NCBI RefSeq assembly: GCF_029846255.1
Contig: NZ_JARVWQ010000002.1
Coordinates: forward strand, 310,001-374,000
Length of the DNA stretch: 64,000 bases
Source: Amnibacterium sp. CER49
GTDB taxonomy: Bacteria > Actinomycetota > Actinomycetes > Actinomycetales > Microbacteriaceae
Direction of reading: 5' to 3'
Shown here: positions 15,167 to 24,242 of the stretch, in pieces
Layout: each line of letters begins with the position of its first letter
Position numbering within the stretch: the first letter of the stretch is position 1
Notes under the pieces: generated by a model
What the model saw: only the letters and a program-made list of their open reading frames with translations
The model's database searches: none
Told to the model about the DNA's origin: nothing
Made by a program: the position numbers and the translations under genes

Positions 15167-15994
15167 CTAGGAACCGGCGCCCTCGAGGCCGCGGTAGAGG
15201 TCGGGACGGCGATCGCCGAAGAGGTCGACGAGCTCGGTCTGGCCCTTGTCGCGGGACTCGAGCAGGTCGAGGTCGGCGGAGGCGCTGCCCGTGCCGCTGC
15301 CCGCGCTGTCGCGCAGCCAGCCGTCCGCGCCGACGATGCCCGTGCCCTCCGACCAGTCGACGCCGCGTTCGCGGCCGCTGCGGTCGGCGAAGGCGATCGC
15401 CACGTGGTTCATCCGGGCGGTCGCCATGGCGATCTGCACCTCCGCCACCCGCTCGCCCTCGGGACGCGGGCCGAGCGGCCAGTTCGTCGGCACGGCCAGC
15501 AGGTCGGCGCCCGCGAGCGCCGTCATCCGCGTCCACTCGGGGAACTCGAGGTCGAAGCAGACCATCACGCCGATGCGACCGTGCGGGGTGTCGAGCACGG
15601 GCGGCGCGGCGTTCCCCGGCCGGAAGAACACCCGCTCGCGGTCCCAGAGGTGCACCTTGCGGTAGACGGCCTGCACGCCGTCCGCGGTGACGACCGCGGC
15701 GGAGTTGTAGAGCGCCTCGTCGGCGAGCTCCGCGAAGCCGGTGACGAGCACCGCGCCGGGACGGCTGCCGAGCAGCCGCGCCCACTCGGCGAAGAACGGG
15801 GCGTCGGGACGCACCGCGACGGCTCGCGCCTCGTCCTCGGTCTCGAACACGTACCCGGAGGTGGCGAGCTCGGGCAGCACGACGACGTCCGCGCCCTGCT
15901 CGAGCGCGTCGCGGAGGGCCGTCGTCGCCCGCTGCACGTTGCCGACGAGGTCGCCGACCCGCGGCGCGAGCTGCACCGCGGTCACGCGGGTCAC
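15167..15994 (-). CDS. Carbon-nitrogen hydrolase (nitrilase superfamily)
   Basis: This 275-residue protein cleaves a non-peptide C-N bond, most likely an amide. The Glu-Lys-Cys triad is visible: Glu in L-P-E-L-A-T-S-G-Y, Lys in Y-R-K-V-H-L-W and Cys in M-V-C-F-D-L-E-F-P-E. The motif set resembles omega-amidase and carbamoylputrescine- or beta-ureidopropionase-like amidases rather than true nitrilases. The GTG start at 15994 overlaps the permease stop by four bases (GTGA), so the two are translationally coupled and the substrate is presumably imported by that permease. The exact substrate is unknown. Confidence 0.9.
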   Translation of the reverse strand: MTRVTAVQLAPRVGDLVGNVQRATTALRDALEQGADVVVLPELATSGYVFETEDEARAVAVRPDAPFFAEWARLLGSRPGAVLVTGFAELADEALYNSAAVVTADGVQAVYRKVHLWDRERVFFRPGNAAPPVLDTPHGRIGVMVCFDLEFPEWTRMTALAGADLLAVPTNWPLGPRPEGERVAEVQIAMATARMNHVAIAFADRSGRERGVDWSEGTGIVGADGWLRDSAGSGTGSASADLDLLESRDKGQTELVDLFGDRRPDLYRGLEGAGS

Positions 15995-17439
15995 GGCACG
16001 TCCGACGACTCGAGGCTCTGTCGCGTGCGCTCGGCGAGGCCGGGCCGGAACGAGATGCCGATGCCGACGAGCAGCCACACGAGCACCAGGTAGGGGAACC
16101 ACACGTAGGCCCCCGTGACCCCGACGGTGTTCTTGTAGAGCGTGTAGAGCACGAGCGCGAACGCGAGGATCGGCACGACGATCTGCCACTTCGGCGTGCT
16201 GGTCCTTCCGCCGAAGAACAGGAACCGGGTCGCGCCGATGGTGGCGAGGGCGTAGGCGACGAGCAGCGCGATCGTGCCGATCGTGAGGGCGTAGAAGGTC
16301 GCGTCGAGCACCGGCGCACCGAAGATCCGGATGACGATCATGACGACCGTCGCGAGTCCGGCCGAGGTGAACAGGGCGACGATCGGGGCGCCGTTCTTCG
16401 CCACGCGGGCGACCGAGCCCTGCATGCCGGCCCCCCGGGCGAGGGCGAAGAGCACGCGGCCGGCCCCGGAGAGCGTGCCGACCGAGATCGCGAAGAGGCT
16501 CACGGTGGCGGACAGGGTGAGCAGGTCGGCGAGCCACGCGCCGACGTACGCGCGGCCGAGGTCGCCGAAGGGCGCGCCGGCAGAGACGAAGTGCTTCACC
16601 TCGGCGTCCGAGGTGCCGTAGCCGAGGGTCTGGGCGATGATCGTGAGCAGGTAGAACGCGCCGACGACCGAGACCGCGATGATGATCGCCCGCGGGATGT
16701 CGCGCTTCGGGTGCGTCGTCTCCTCGCCGAGGGTCGCCGCGCCCTCGAAGCCGGCGAAAGCGAGGAAGCCGAACACGGCGGCGCCGGCGATCGTCGAGAT
16801 GTCCGTGCCCTGCGGCAGGGCGAGGAACTGCCAGCTGAGGTGCTGGTCGCCGGGGGCGGCGCCGACGCCGAGGCGGATGAGGATGATGATCGAGAGGATC
16901 GTCACGAGCGCGGCGCCGATCAGCTCGGCGTAGAGCAGCACGCGGGTGATGATGTGCACCTCGCTGCGGATCACGACGACGACGAGCACCATCGCGATGA
17001 TCGCGACGAGCAGCCAGTCGGGGCTCGCCTTGATGCCGAGATCGTTCAGCAGCTGGGTGAAGAAGAGGCCGATCTCGATCGTCGAGCCCGCGCCGATCGC
17101 GAAGTAGCCGAGGAACAGCGCCCAGCCGGCGACGAACCCGGCGCGCGGTCCGAGCGTGAGGCCGACGGTCGCGTAGACCGAGCCCGTGTGCGCGATGTAC
17201 CGGGAGAGCTTCACGAAGCAGTAGGCGACGAGCGCGACGCCGACGAGCGCGAAGATGAAGGCCCAGGTGGCGCCCTTGCCGAGGATCCCGGCGGCGCCGG
17301 TGCCGAGCAGGGCGATCGCCCCGACCGGCCCGATGAGGCCGATCGAGAAGGCGGCCGCGTCGAGCACCTTCAGCTCGCGCTTCAGGCCTCCGCCCGACGC
17401 CGCGCCCGACGTGCCCGTCCCTGACGTCTCGACCGTCAT
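15991..17439 (-). CDS. APC family amino-acid/amine permease
   Basis: This 482-residue membrane protein has about 12 transmembrane helices. The first, unwound helix carries G-L-I-G-P-V-G-A, and a G-F-E-G-A-A-T-L-G-E-E-T motif in helix 6 is typical of APC transporters. It imports an amino acid or amine by proton or sodium symport. The ATG at 17439 follows GAGGAGGA. It shares a GTGA overlap with the downstream C-N hydrolase and is divergent from the histidinol-dehydrogenase-like gene across 231 bases, so the three probably handle one nitrogenous substrate. Confidence 0.9.
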   Translation of the reverse strand: MTVETSGTGTSGAASGGGLKRELKVLDAAAFSIGLIGPVGAIALLGTGAAGILGKGATWAFIFALVGVALVAYCFVKLSRYIAHTGSVYATVGLTLGPRAGFVAGWALFLGYFAIGAGSTIEIGLFFTQLLNDLGIKASPDWLLVAIIAMVLVVVVIRSEVHIITRVLLYAELIGAALVTILSIIILIRLGVGAAPGDQHLSWQFLALPQGTDISTIAGAAVFGFLAFAGFEGAATLGEETTHPKRDIPRAIIIAVSVVGAFYLLTIIAQTLGYGTSDAEVKHFVSAGAPFGDLGRAYVGAWLADLLTLSATVSLFAISVGTLSGAGRVLFALARGAGMQGSVARVAKNGAPIVALFTSAGLATVVMIVIRIFGAPVLDATFYALTIGTIALLVAYALATIGATRFLFFGGRTSTPKWQIVVPILAFALVLYTLYKNTVGVTGAYVWFPYLVLVWLLVGIGISFRPGLAERTRQSLESSDVP

Positions 17440-17538
17440 GCAGTCCTCCTCGATGTGGGCGCGGGCCGGCGTCGCTGCCGGTCGGCGTTCCGCGCGCTGG
17501 GGGCAGGCTAGGGACGACGGCCCCGTGCGACAAGTCCA

Positions 17539-17613
17539 CCGGAACCTTGGGGCGTCATAGGCGGAACCTGCGGGTCGGCCGAGCATCGGCGCCGAGGCAG
17601 AGGTTTCCCCTAT
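17539..17613. promoter_or_regulatory. Candidate LysR-type operator between permease and HisD-like gene
   Basis: ATAGGCGGAACCT at 17557-17569 is matched in inverse orientation by AGGTTTCCCCTAT at 17601-17613 (11 of 13 bases). A further direct copy of CGGAACCT lies at 17540-17547. Spaced half-sites in a divergent promoter are what a LysR-type regulator uses, and a LysR gene closes this cluster. The match is by eye only. Confidence 0.5.
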
Positions 17614-17658
17614 GCCGAGCAGCGGCAGGTGCGCCTGGGACGTCGGGGATGCGCTTCC

Positions 17659-17664
17659 TAGGCT
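17659..17664 (+). promoter_or_regulatory. Leaderless-type -10 box (TAGGCT) for the HisD-like gene
   Basis: TAGGCT lies 6 bases before ATG 17671 and there is no ribosome-binding site. Confidence 0.5.
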
Positions 17665-17670
17665 CGCGGC

Positions 17671-18993
17671 ATGCGCTACACCCCCTCGGTGCTCGAGCAC
17701 CTCAGCGGCCGCTACTCCTTCGTCAAGCAGCCGGGCGTCGACGCCCCGGCGGCGCAGCGCGACCCGAAGGTCGTCGAGACGGTGTCGGCGATGCTGCTCG
17801 ACATCGAGCGTCGGGGGATGGACGCGGTGCTCGAGTACGCGAGGCGGCTCGACCGCCAGGAGTCGGTGCCGGAGCTCACGGCGGAGCAGGTGCGGACGAG
17901 CGGGGAGCGCCTGCCGGCCGACCTCCGCGCCGCGATCGAGCTCGGGGCGGAGCGGACGCAGGCGTTCGCGCGGGTCACCCGCGAGCACCTCGCCGACTTC
18001 GAGACGGAGCTCGTGCCGGGGCTCGTCACCGGCGTGAAGCACGTGCCGGTCGGCCGGGTCGGGGCGTACCTGCCCGCGGGCCGGTTCCCGCTCACCGCGA
18101 GCGCGTTCATGAGCGTCGGCGTCGCGAAGGTCGCGGGCGTGCCGACCGTGCTCGCGTGCACGCCGCCGCAGCCGGATGGCGGGGCGAACGACGCCGTCGT
18201 CTACGCCGCCGCGTGCTCGGGCGTCGACCGGGTCGTCGTGCTCGGGGGCGTGCAGGCACTCGCGGCGATGGCGTTCGGGCTGCTCGACGACGCGCCGGTC
18301 GACATGCTCGTCGGCGCGGGGAACGCGTTCGTCGCGGAGGCGAAGCGGCAGCTGTTCGGCCGGGTCGCGATCGACCTGCTCGCCGGCCCGTCCGAGGTGG
18401 CGGTCATCGCGGACGACACCGCGGACGCCGAGCTCGTCGCAGCCGATCTGCTCGGGCAGGCCGAGCACGGGCCGAACTCGCCGGCGGCGCTCGTCACGAC
18501 GTCGCGCGCCCTCGGCGAGGCGGTCGCGCCCGAGGTGGAACGGCAGCTCGAGACGCTCGCGACGGCGGAGATCGCCGGCGCCGCGTGGCGCGACTACGGC
18601 TCGATCACCGTGGCCGACGACCGTGAGACCGCGGCGGCCCTCATGGACGACCTCGCGCCCGAGCACCTCGAGGTGCTCACGGCCGACGACGCCTGGTACC
18701 ACGACCGGCTCCGCAACTACGGCTCGCTCTTCCTCGGGCCCTGGAGCACGGTGGCCTACTCGGACAAGGGCATGGCGGGCACGAACCACACGCTCCCGAC
18801 GGCGGGTGGCGCGAAGCACAGCGGCGGCCTGTCGGTCGCGCGGTTCCTGAAGCCGCTCACCTACCAGCGCGTCGCGCGGGAGGCGACGCACGAGCTCGCC
18901 GACGCGGTCGACGTCATCTCGGCGTCCGAGGGCATGGCGGCCCACCGAGCGACCGCGACGATCCGGCTCGGGCGGCAGGGCGCCGAGGGCTGA
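17671..18993 (+). CDS. Histidinol-dehydrogenase-family NAD-dependent alcohol dehydrogenase (HpsN-like paralogue)
   Basis: This 440-residue protein keeps the HisD catalytic and zinc residues: Gln and His in L-L-G-Q-A-E-H-G-P, the A-P-E-H-L-E-V pair, and an Asp before G-T-N-H-T-L-P-T. Several stretches match the catabolic paralogue HpsN (sulfopropanediol 3-dehydrogenase) better than biosynthetic HisD: P-A-G-R-F-P-L-T-A-S-A, N-Y-G-S-L-F-L-G-P and F-L-K-P-L-T-Y-Q-R-V. No other his gene is nearby. With an APC permease, an amidase and LysR around it, a catabolic oxidation of an alcohol to an acid is likely, but the substrate is unproven. Biosynthetic HisD is the alternative and looks less likely. 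Confidence 0.8.
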   Translation: MRYTPSVLEHLSGRYSFVKQPGVDAPAAQRDPKVVETVSAMLLDIERRGMDAVLEYARRLDRQESVPELTAEQVRTSGERLPADLRAAIELGAERTQAFARVTREHLADFETELVPGLVTGVKHVPVGRVGAYLPAGRFPLTASAFMSVGVAKVAGVPTVLACTPPQPDGGANDAVVYAAACSGVDRVVVLGGVQALAAMAFGLLDDAPVDMLVGAGNAFVAEAKRQLFGRVAIDLLAGPSEVAVIADDTADAELVAADLLGQAEHGPNSPAALVTTSRALGEAVAPEVERQLETLATAEIAGAAWRDYGSITVADDRETAAALMDDLAPEHLEVLTADDAWYHDRLRNYGSLFLGPWSTVAYSDKGMAGTNHTLPTAGGAKHSGGLSVARFLKPLTYQRVAREATHELADAVDVISASEGMAAHRATATIRLGRQGAEG

Positions 18994-19022
18994 GGCCCGG
19001 ATCCGCTCCGCCCCGGCGGGGT

Positions 19023-19934
19023 TCAGCCGACCGGCTCGAGCAGCGGGCTCGACTCGACCATGCGCCGCGCGAGGCGCAGCAGCTCGGCGGTCGCGGGGGA
19101 CAGGGTCGTGCCGGCGCGCTGCACGAGCGCGATGGTGTCGTGCAGCGGCTCGGCGAACGGGGTGAAGCCGACGGACTGCGCGGGGGTCGACTGCGCGACG
19201 GCGCGCGAGACGAAGGTGTCGCCGACACCGGCCGCGACGAGCGCGAGCGCCGACTCCACCTGCTCCACCTCGGCGACCGCGTCGAGCCGGACCCCGGCGA
19301 GCCGGGCGCGGTCGGCGAGCTGCCGCCGCGTCGGGTCGCGCCAGCCGGAGTGCGCGTCGTAGAGCACGAGGGGCCGCTCGGCGAGGTCCGAGGTGGTCGG
19401 CGGCACGGCGATCCGGGCGGGGTCCGCGCTCGCGTAGAGCACCTCGTCGCGGCGCAGCGGCTGGATCTGCAGCCCCTCGTCGTCGACCGGGAGCACGACG
19501 AGCCCCGCCTCGATCTCGCCGGACGCGACCGCGCTCGCGACCTCGACGGAGTTGACCCCGATGACCCGCAGCCGCACCTCCGGGTGCAGCGCGTGGAACT
19601 CGGCGACGAGCGACTCGAGCTGGTAGTACTTCGCGTTCCGCAGCAGCCCGAAGGACGCGGTGCCGCCCGAGAGCGACGTGATCGCGCGGAGCGTGCGGTC
19701 GGCCTCGTCGGCTCCCGCGACCGTGCGCTCGGCGATCGGCAGGAGCGCCTCGCCCGCCGCGGTGAGCACGAGCCCGCGGCCGCCGCGGACGAAGAGCACG
19801 GTGCCGTAGGCGTCCTCGAGGCGCCGGATGAACTCCGACACCGACGGCTGCGCCATGTGCATCGCGGCCGCGGCGGCCGTGAAGGAGCCGAGGCGGGCGG
19901 CCGCGAGGAACACGCGCAGCTGCACGAGGGTCAT
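19023..19934 (-). CDS. LysR family transcriptional regulator
   Basis: This 303-residue protein has the N-terminal winged helix-turn-helix (residues 1-60, with F-T-A-A-A-A-A-M-H-M-A-Q-P-S-V-S-E-F-I) and a periplasmic-binding-protein-like effector domain. It converges on the HisD-like gene with a 29-base gap and probably controls the divergent promoters at 17440-17670. The ATG at 19934 has TAGGTT exactly 6 bases upstream and no ribosome-binding site. Confidence 0.9.
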   Translation of the reverse strand: MTLVQLRVFLAAARLGSFTAAAAAMHMAQPSVSEFIRRLEDAYGTVLFVRGGRGLVLTAAGEALLPIAERTVAGADEADRTLRAITSLSGGTASFGLLRNAKYYQLESLVAEFHALHPEVRLRVIGVNSVEVASAVASGEIEAGLVVLPVDDEGLQIQPLRRDEVLYASADPARIAVPPTTSDLAERPLVLYDAHSGWRDPTRRQLADRARLAGVRLDAVAEVEQVESALALVAAGVGDTFVSRAVAQSTPAQSVGFTPFAEPLHDTIALVQRAGTTLSPATAELLRLARRMVESSPLLEPVG

Positions 19935-19940
19935 GGCAGC

Positions 19941-19946
19941 AACCTA
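19941..19946 (-). promoter_or_regulatory. Leaderless-type -10 box (TAGGTT) for LysR
   Basis: TAGGTT ends 6 bases before ATG 19934, with no ribosome-binding site. Confidence 0.5.
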
Positions 19947-19992
19947 CGGGCGCCGCGAGCGCGGGCCCGACGCGGTTTCGGGCGCGAGGGGG

Positions 19993-20766
19993 TCAGCGGG
20001 TGAGCAGCACCGCGGCGCCCCACGCCACGCCATCGGGCGCCTCGACCGTGAGCCGGACCGGTCGCGCACCCGCGCCGTAGTCGAAGGTCGTCACGGTCAG
20101 CGCGCCGGCCGCGCGGGTGCCGACGCGGCCGGCGATGGCGCTCGAGCCGCCGCCCGAGGTGTAGCGCCGATACGCCGCCCAGCCGGCTCGCGCGGGGGAG
20201 CCGAGCACGAAGAGGACGGTCGCGTGGCCGGGGACCACCCACGACGCGTCGGAGTCGATCGTGCGGGTCGCGGCACCGGTGCCGTGCAGCTCGACGATCG
20301 TCGACAGGTCGGCGTGGAGCAGGGCGGCGGTCGGGTTCGCCGCGAGGAAGCCGCTGATCCCGGCGGCCCGCCCACGGCCGAGGTTCGCGAGGAAGACGGT
20401 GCGGGCGTCATGCCCGATGCTCGGGCGGGGCGCCGGTGCGGCCGTCCTCGGCGCGCGCAGGAAGGTCGAGGCGAACGTCGAGCCGGACGCGCTCGGCGTC
20501 GACGCGACCTGCGGCGCCGCGTGCGGCGCGGCGAGGGCCGCGGTGCACGCGCCGGCCGCGACGGCGAGCGCGAGCAGCAGGGCCGGACGCCGCCGCTGCC
20601 GTGGTCGCTGCCGGAGCGCCGGCGGCGCCGCGCCTCCCGACGACGGAGCCGCGGGCTCGCGCGCGGCGAGTGCGGCGCGGTACCGCTCGCGATCGTGGTC
20701 GGTCGCTCCCGGGGCGTAGCAGGCCCGCCGCAGCGCCTCGAGGTCCGGTGCGGCGACGGCGGGCAT
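19993..20766 (-). CDS. Membrane-anchored hypothetical protein, 257 residues
   Basis: I do not recognise this protein. A cytoplasmic N-terminal stretch of about 60 residues (L-R-R-A-C-Y-A-P-G-A-T-D-H-D-R-E-R-Y) precedes one transmembrane helix (about residues 62-80). A Ser/Thr/Pro/Ala-rich linker and a folded extracellular domain of about 150 residues, ending V-A-W-G-A-A-V-L-L-T-R, follow. The start codon shares one base with the stop of the upstream mannosidase remnant (TGATG at 20764-20768), so translation would be coupled to it. Confidence 0.6.
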   Translation of the reverse strand: MPAVAAPDLEALRRACYAPGATDHDRERYRAALAAREPAAPSSGGAAPPALRQRPRQRRRPALLLALAVAAGACTAALAAPHAAPQVASTPSASGSTFASTFLRAPRTAAPAPRPSIGHDARTVFLANLGRGRAAGISGFLAANPTAALLHADLSTIVELHGTGAATRTIDSDASWVVPGHATVLFVLGSPARAGWAAYRRYTSGGGSSAIAGRVGTRAAGALTVTTFDYGAGARPVRLTVEAPDGVAWGAAVLLTR

Positions 20767-23710
20767 CAGCGGGCGAGCGCCACGCGCACGGTGACGATCT
20801 CGAACGGGCGCAGCGCGAGCGGCACGCCGCCCCCGTCGGCCCGCTCGGCCGGGCGCAGCGGGCGCTCGAGCAGGTCGGTGACCTGCACGTCGCGCACGTG
20901 CGCGTCGAGCCGGACCACCGTCGATGCACGGCCACCGAGCGACTCGTAGAGCCGCACGACGACGTCCCCGCTCCCGTCCTCGGCTGTCTTCACCGTCTCG
21001 ATCACGACGGCCGGATCGCTGCTCGTCACGAGCGGTGCCACGCCGTGCGCGCCCCGCACGACGCGCGCCGGACCGCCGCGCCGGTACCCGAGCCGGACCG
21101 CGTCGGCGATGCCCGTGTGCGGCGCGATGCCGTACCGGAGCACGTGCCGGCCCTGGTCGGTCTCAGGATCGGGGAAGCGCGGGGAGCGCAGCACCGAGAT
21201 GCCGGCGGTCGTCGTCGTCCCCCCGTCCTCCCGCGTGTCGCGCTCGATGTCGTAGCCGTAGGAGTCGTCGTTCGTGACGGTCACGCCGAAGCCCGGTTCG
21301 GCGACGTGGAGGAAGCGGTGCTGGCAGGTCTCGAAGCGCGCCGCGTCCCAGGAGGTGTTCGCGTGCGTGGGCCGCTGCACGTGGCCGAACTGCGTCTCGG
21401 CGGCGACCTGCTCGGCGCGGACGTCGACGGGGACGGCCAGCTTCAGAAGGGTGTCGCGCTCGTGCCAGTCGACATCGAGCTCGACCTCGACCTCGGGCGC
21501 GCCCGGGCGCAGCAGCACCCGCTGCACGATCGTCGAGGCGGCGGTGCGGCGCACGGCGACGACCGCGATCGTGCCGTCGTCGCCGGTCTCGACCGCGACG
21601 GACTCCGGAGCGGGCGCGGGCCGGACGCTGCGCCGGTAGTGGGCGTCGAGGTCCCAGGCGTCCCAGAGGTTCGGCAGATCGGTGTGGAGCCGCAGGGCCG
21701 CGATCCGGGCGCCGGGCGGCACGACCTCGCGGCCGAGCCGATCGGGGCTCCCGGCCCGGAGGCTGGCGATCGTGCCCTCGGCGTCGACGACGACCGTGAC
21801 GAGGCCGTTCGTGAGCCGTCGCCCGTCCGGCACCTCGGTGAGCTCGACGGAATCCGCCGGCGCGACGGCCGGCGCGATCGCGAGCGCCGGCACGCCGTCC
21901 CGCTCGTGCGGCGCTGCGTTCGCGGTGAGCGGCAGCTCGCCCTTCCCCGTGAGCGCTGCGAGCGCATCGGCGATCACGGCCTCGAGCTCGGCCGTCACCT
22001 CGGCGTGCCGCTGCTCGGCCTCGCGGTGCACCCAGGCGATCGCGCTGCCGGGGAGGATGTCGTGGAACTGCAGCAGCAGCACCGTCTGCCAGCACCGGTC
22101 GAGCACCTCGCGCGGGTAGGGGGCGCCGGTGCGGACCGCGGCGGTCGTCGCCCAGAGCTCGGCCTCGCGGAGCAGCCGCTCGTTGCGCCGGTTGCCGGCC
22201 TTCGTGCGGTGCTGCGACGTGTAGACGCCGCGGTGCAGCTCGAGGTAGAGCTCGCCTGCCCAGACCGGTGCCTCCGGGTACTCCGCCTCCGCCGCGTCGA
22301 AGAAGCCCTTCGGGGTGTCGATGCGGACCGCGGGGGAGCCCTCGAGCGAGGCGAACCGCCGCGCCGAGCCGAGCATCTCGCGGGTCGGACCGCCGCCGCC
22401 GTTGCCGTAGCCGAACGGCAGCAGCGCGGTCGTCGCGACGCCCTTGTCGGCGAAGTGCCGCTCCGAGCGGGCGAGGTCGGCGAGTGCGGCATCCGGTTCG
22501 TCTGGTTCCATGAGATCTTCTGCGTGAGGAACCGGGTGGCGCCCGCGGCGCGGACGATCTGCGGCAGGGCGGCCGAGTAGCCGAACGAGTCGGGCAGCCA
22601 CGCCTCGGTGCACTCGACGCCGAACTCGCGCAGGAAGAACCGCTTGCCGGCGACGAACTGACGGGCCATCGCCTCCGAGCCGGGCATGTTCGTGTCCGAC
22701 TCGACCCACATGCCGCCGACCGGGACGAAGCGGCCCTCGGCGACCTTCTCGCGGATCCGCTCGTAGAGGGCGGGCTGCGCCGCCTTCACCCACGCGTACT
22801 GCTGCGCGGACGAGCAGGCGAAGACGAGGTCGGGGTGCTCGTCCATCAGCGCGACGACGTTCGCGAAGGTGCGGGCGCACTTGCGGGCGGTCTCGCGGGT
22901 CGGCCAGAGCCACGCCGAGTCGATGTGGGCGTGGCCGACGGCGACGACGCGGTGCGCGCTCGCGGTCGCCGGCCTCGACAGCGTCTCCGCGAGCTCGGCG
23001 CGGGCGGCCGCAGCGGTGCCGGCGACGTCGACCGGGTCGAGCACGTCGAGCATCCGCTCGAGCGCGCGGAGGATCTCGCTCCGCCGGCTGCGGTCCTGCT
23101 CCAGCTCGGCCATGAGACCGCGCAGCGCCGTGACGTCCTGGAGCAGCTCGTCGACCGTCTCGTCGACGAGGACGAGGTCGAGCGCGCGGAGCACGTAGAG
23201 CGGGGCGTCGCCCGCGGTCGTCACATCGCCGAGCGCGGTCGGCCGGAAGAACCAGCCGCCCGCGACGTCGGGGTTCGCGGCCGCCTCGAGCAGCAGGTCG
23301 ACGGGGCCGTCGGACGCGCGCCAGGGCACGTACGCGGTGCGGGGCTGCACCGCCTTGAGCGGCGTGCCGTCGGGGCGGTAGGCGAGCGCCTCGGCCTGGA
23401 AGCCGGGCTGGGCGGCGCTGAAGCCGAGGTCGACGGCGACCTCGACACGGGTTCCTGCTCCGGTGTGCCAGCCCTCGGGCACGGCGCCCGTGACGCGGAA
23501 CCAGGTCGTTCCCCACGCGGCGCCCCACGGTGTGCCGATCGCGAACGGCGCGAACTCCTGGGCGGCGGCCTCGGCGAAGGGCACCGGCTCGCCCGGCGCG
23601 GTCCAGGCGGTGACGTCGAGCGCGACGCGGGCGCGGACGACCGCGGGCTCGATGCGCTCCCCGACGAAGCGGGCGAGGCGGGCCTCGATGAGCCGGGCGT
23701 CCTCATGCAC
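20766..23710 (-). pseudogene. GH38 alpha-mannosidase, disrupted by internal deletion and frameshift
   Basis: Two overlapping frames together encode a GH38 alpha-mannosidase. The first, from GTG 23710, carries the zinc motif G-H-A-H-I-D and the nucleophile motif W-L-P-D-S-F-G-Y-S, then reads W-N-Q-T-N-R-M-P-H and loses homology near 22485. The second resumes at once with A-L-A-D-L-A-R-S-E-R-H-F and continues through Q-F-H-D-I-L-P-G-S to a normal C-terminus at 20766. The segment expected between them, containing an H-T-F-W-W-like and T-H-F-P-P-like stretch (roughly 25-30 residues, from memory of the family), is missing. The event is therefore a deletion with loss of frame. An in-frame ATG at 22511 could start the C-terminal half. 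A sequencing or assembly error cannot be excluded. Confidence 0.8.
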
Positions 23711-23758
23711 GGCGCCATGGTGCTGCGACTCCGCTGAGCGCGTTCCCAGCAACCGGTC

Positions 23759-24148
23759 TCAGCGCAGCCGAGCGAGCAGCTCGGCGTCGTCGGCCGTGCC
23801 GGCGAACTCCACGATGCGTCCGCGCTCGACGCGGTAGAAGCCGAACTCGGCCGCGTTGACGTGCCGTCCCGTCGCCGGGATCCCGCGGAACGCGCCCCGG
23901 TGCGTGCCGCGGGCGCGGAGGTGCGCCGCGATCCGGTCGCCTTCGACGACGAGCGTGATCCGCTTCCACTGGTAGTCGGGGAACGCGGCGAAGAGGGCGT
24001 CGAGGTCGCCGAGCCACGCGTCGGCGCCGCGGGGCAGGTGCGCGCGGCGCACGTCGGGCGCGAGCAGGTCGCGCAGGCCGTCGAGGTCGTGCCGGTTGCA
24101 GGTGTCGAGGTAGTCCTCGTACCAGAGGCGGAGCTCGGCGGGGGACAC
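23759..24148 (-). CDS. SnoaL-like / NTF2-fold protein
   Basis: This 129-residue protein has the cone-shaped NTF2/SnoaL pattern. It opens L-W-Y-E-D-Y-L-D-T-C-N-R-H-D-L-D-G-L, has a central T-L-V-V-E-G-D-R-I-A-A-H-L-R strand pair and ends F-Y-R-V-E-R-G-R-I-V-E-F. Members are polyketide cyclases, isomerases or ligand-binding domains. The GTG at 24148 is chosen because the upstream extension is Arg-rich and unlike the fold, and GGGAG lies upstream of the GTG. It stands 48 bases upstream of the mannosidase remnant on the same strand. Confidence 0.75.
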   Translation of the reverse strand: MSPAELRLWYEDYLDTCNRHDLDGLRDLLAPDVRRAHLPRGADAWLGDLDALFAAFPDYQWKRITLVVEGDRIAAHLRARGTHRGAFRGIPATGRHVNAAEFGFYRVERGRIVEFAGTADDAELLARLR

Positions 24149-24242
24149 CGCCCCAGTCTCCCGTCCGCCGCTCCGCGCCGACCTGAGCGCCGGACGCGCT
24201 CCGGTCGCGCGCGCTGTCGGTGGCCCGCGGAAGGGTGCCCGC

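Noticed and set aside
17671-18993. Calling the gene biosynthetic hisD
   Set aside because: No other histidine genes are near, the neighbours are a permease, an amidase and LysR, and several motifs match HpsN-type paralogues better.
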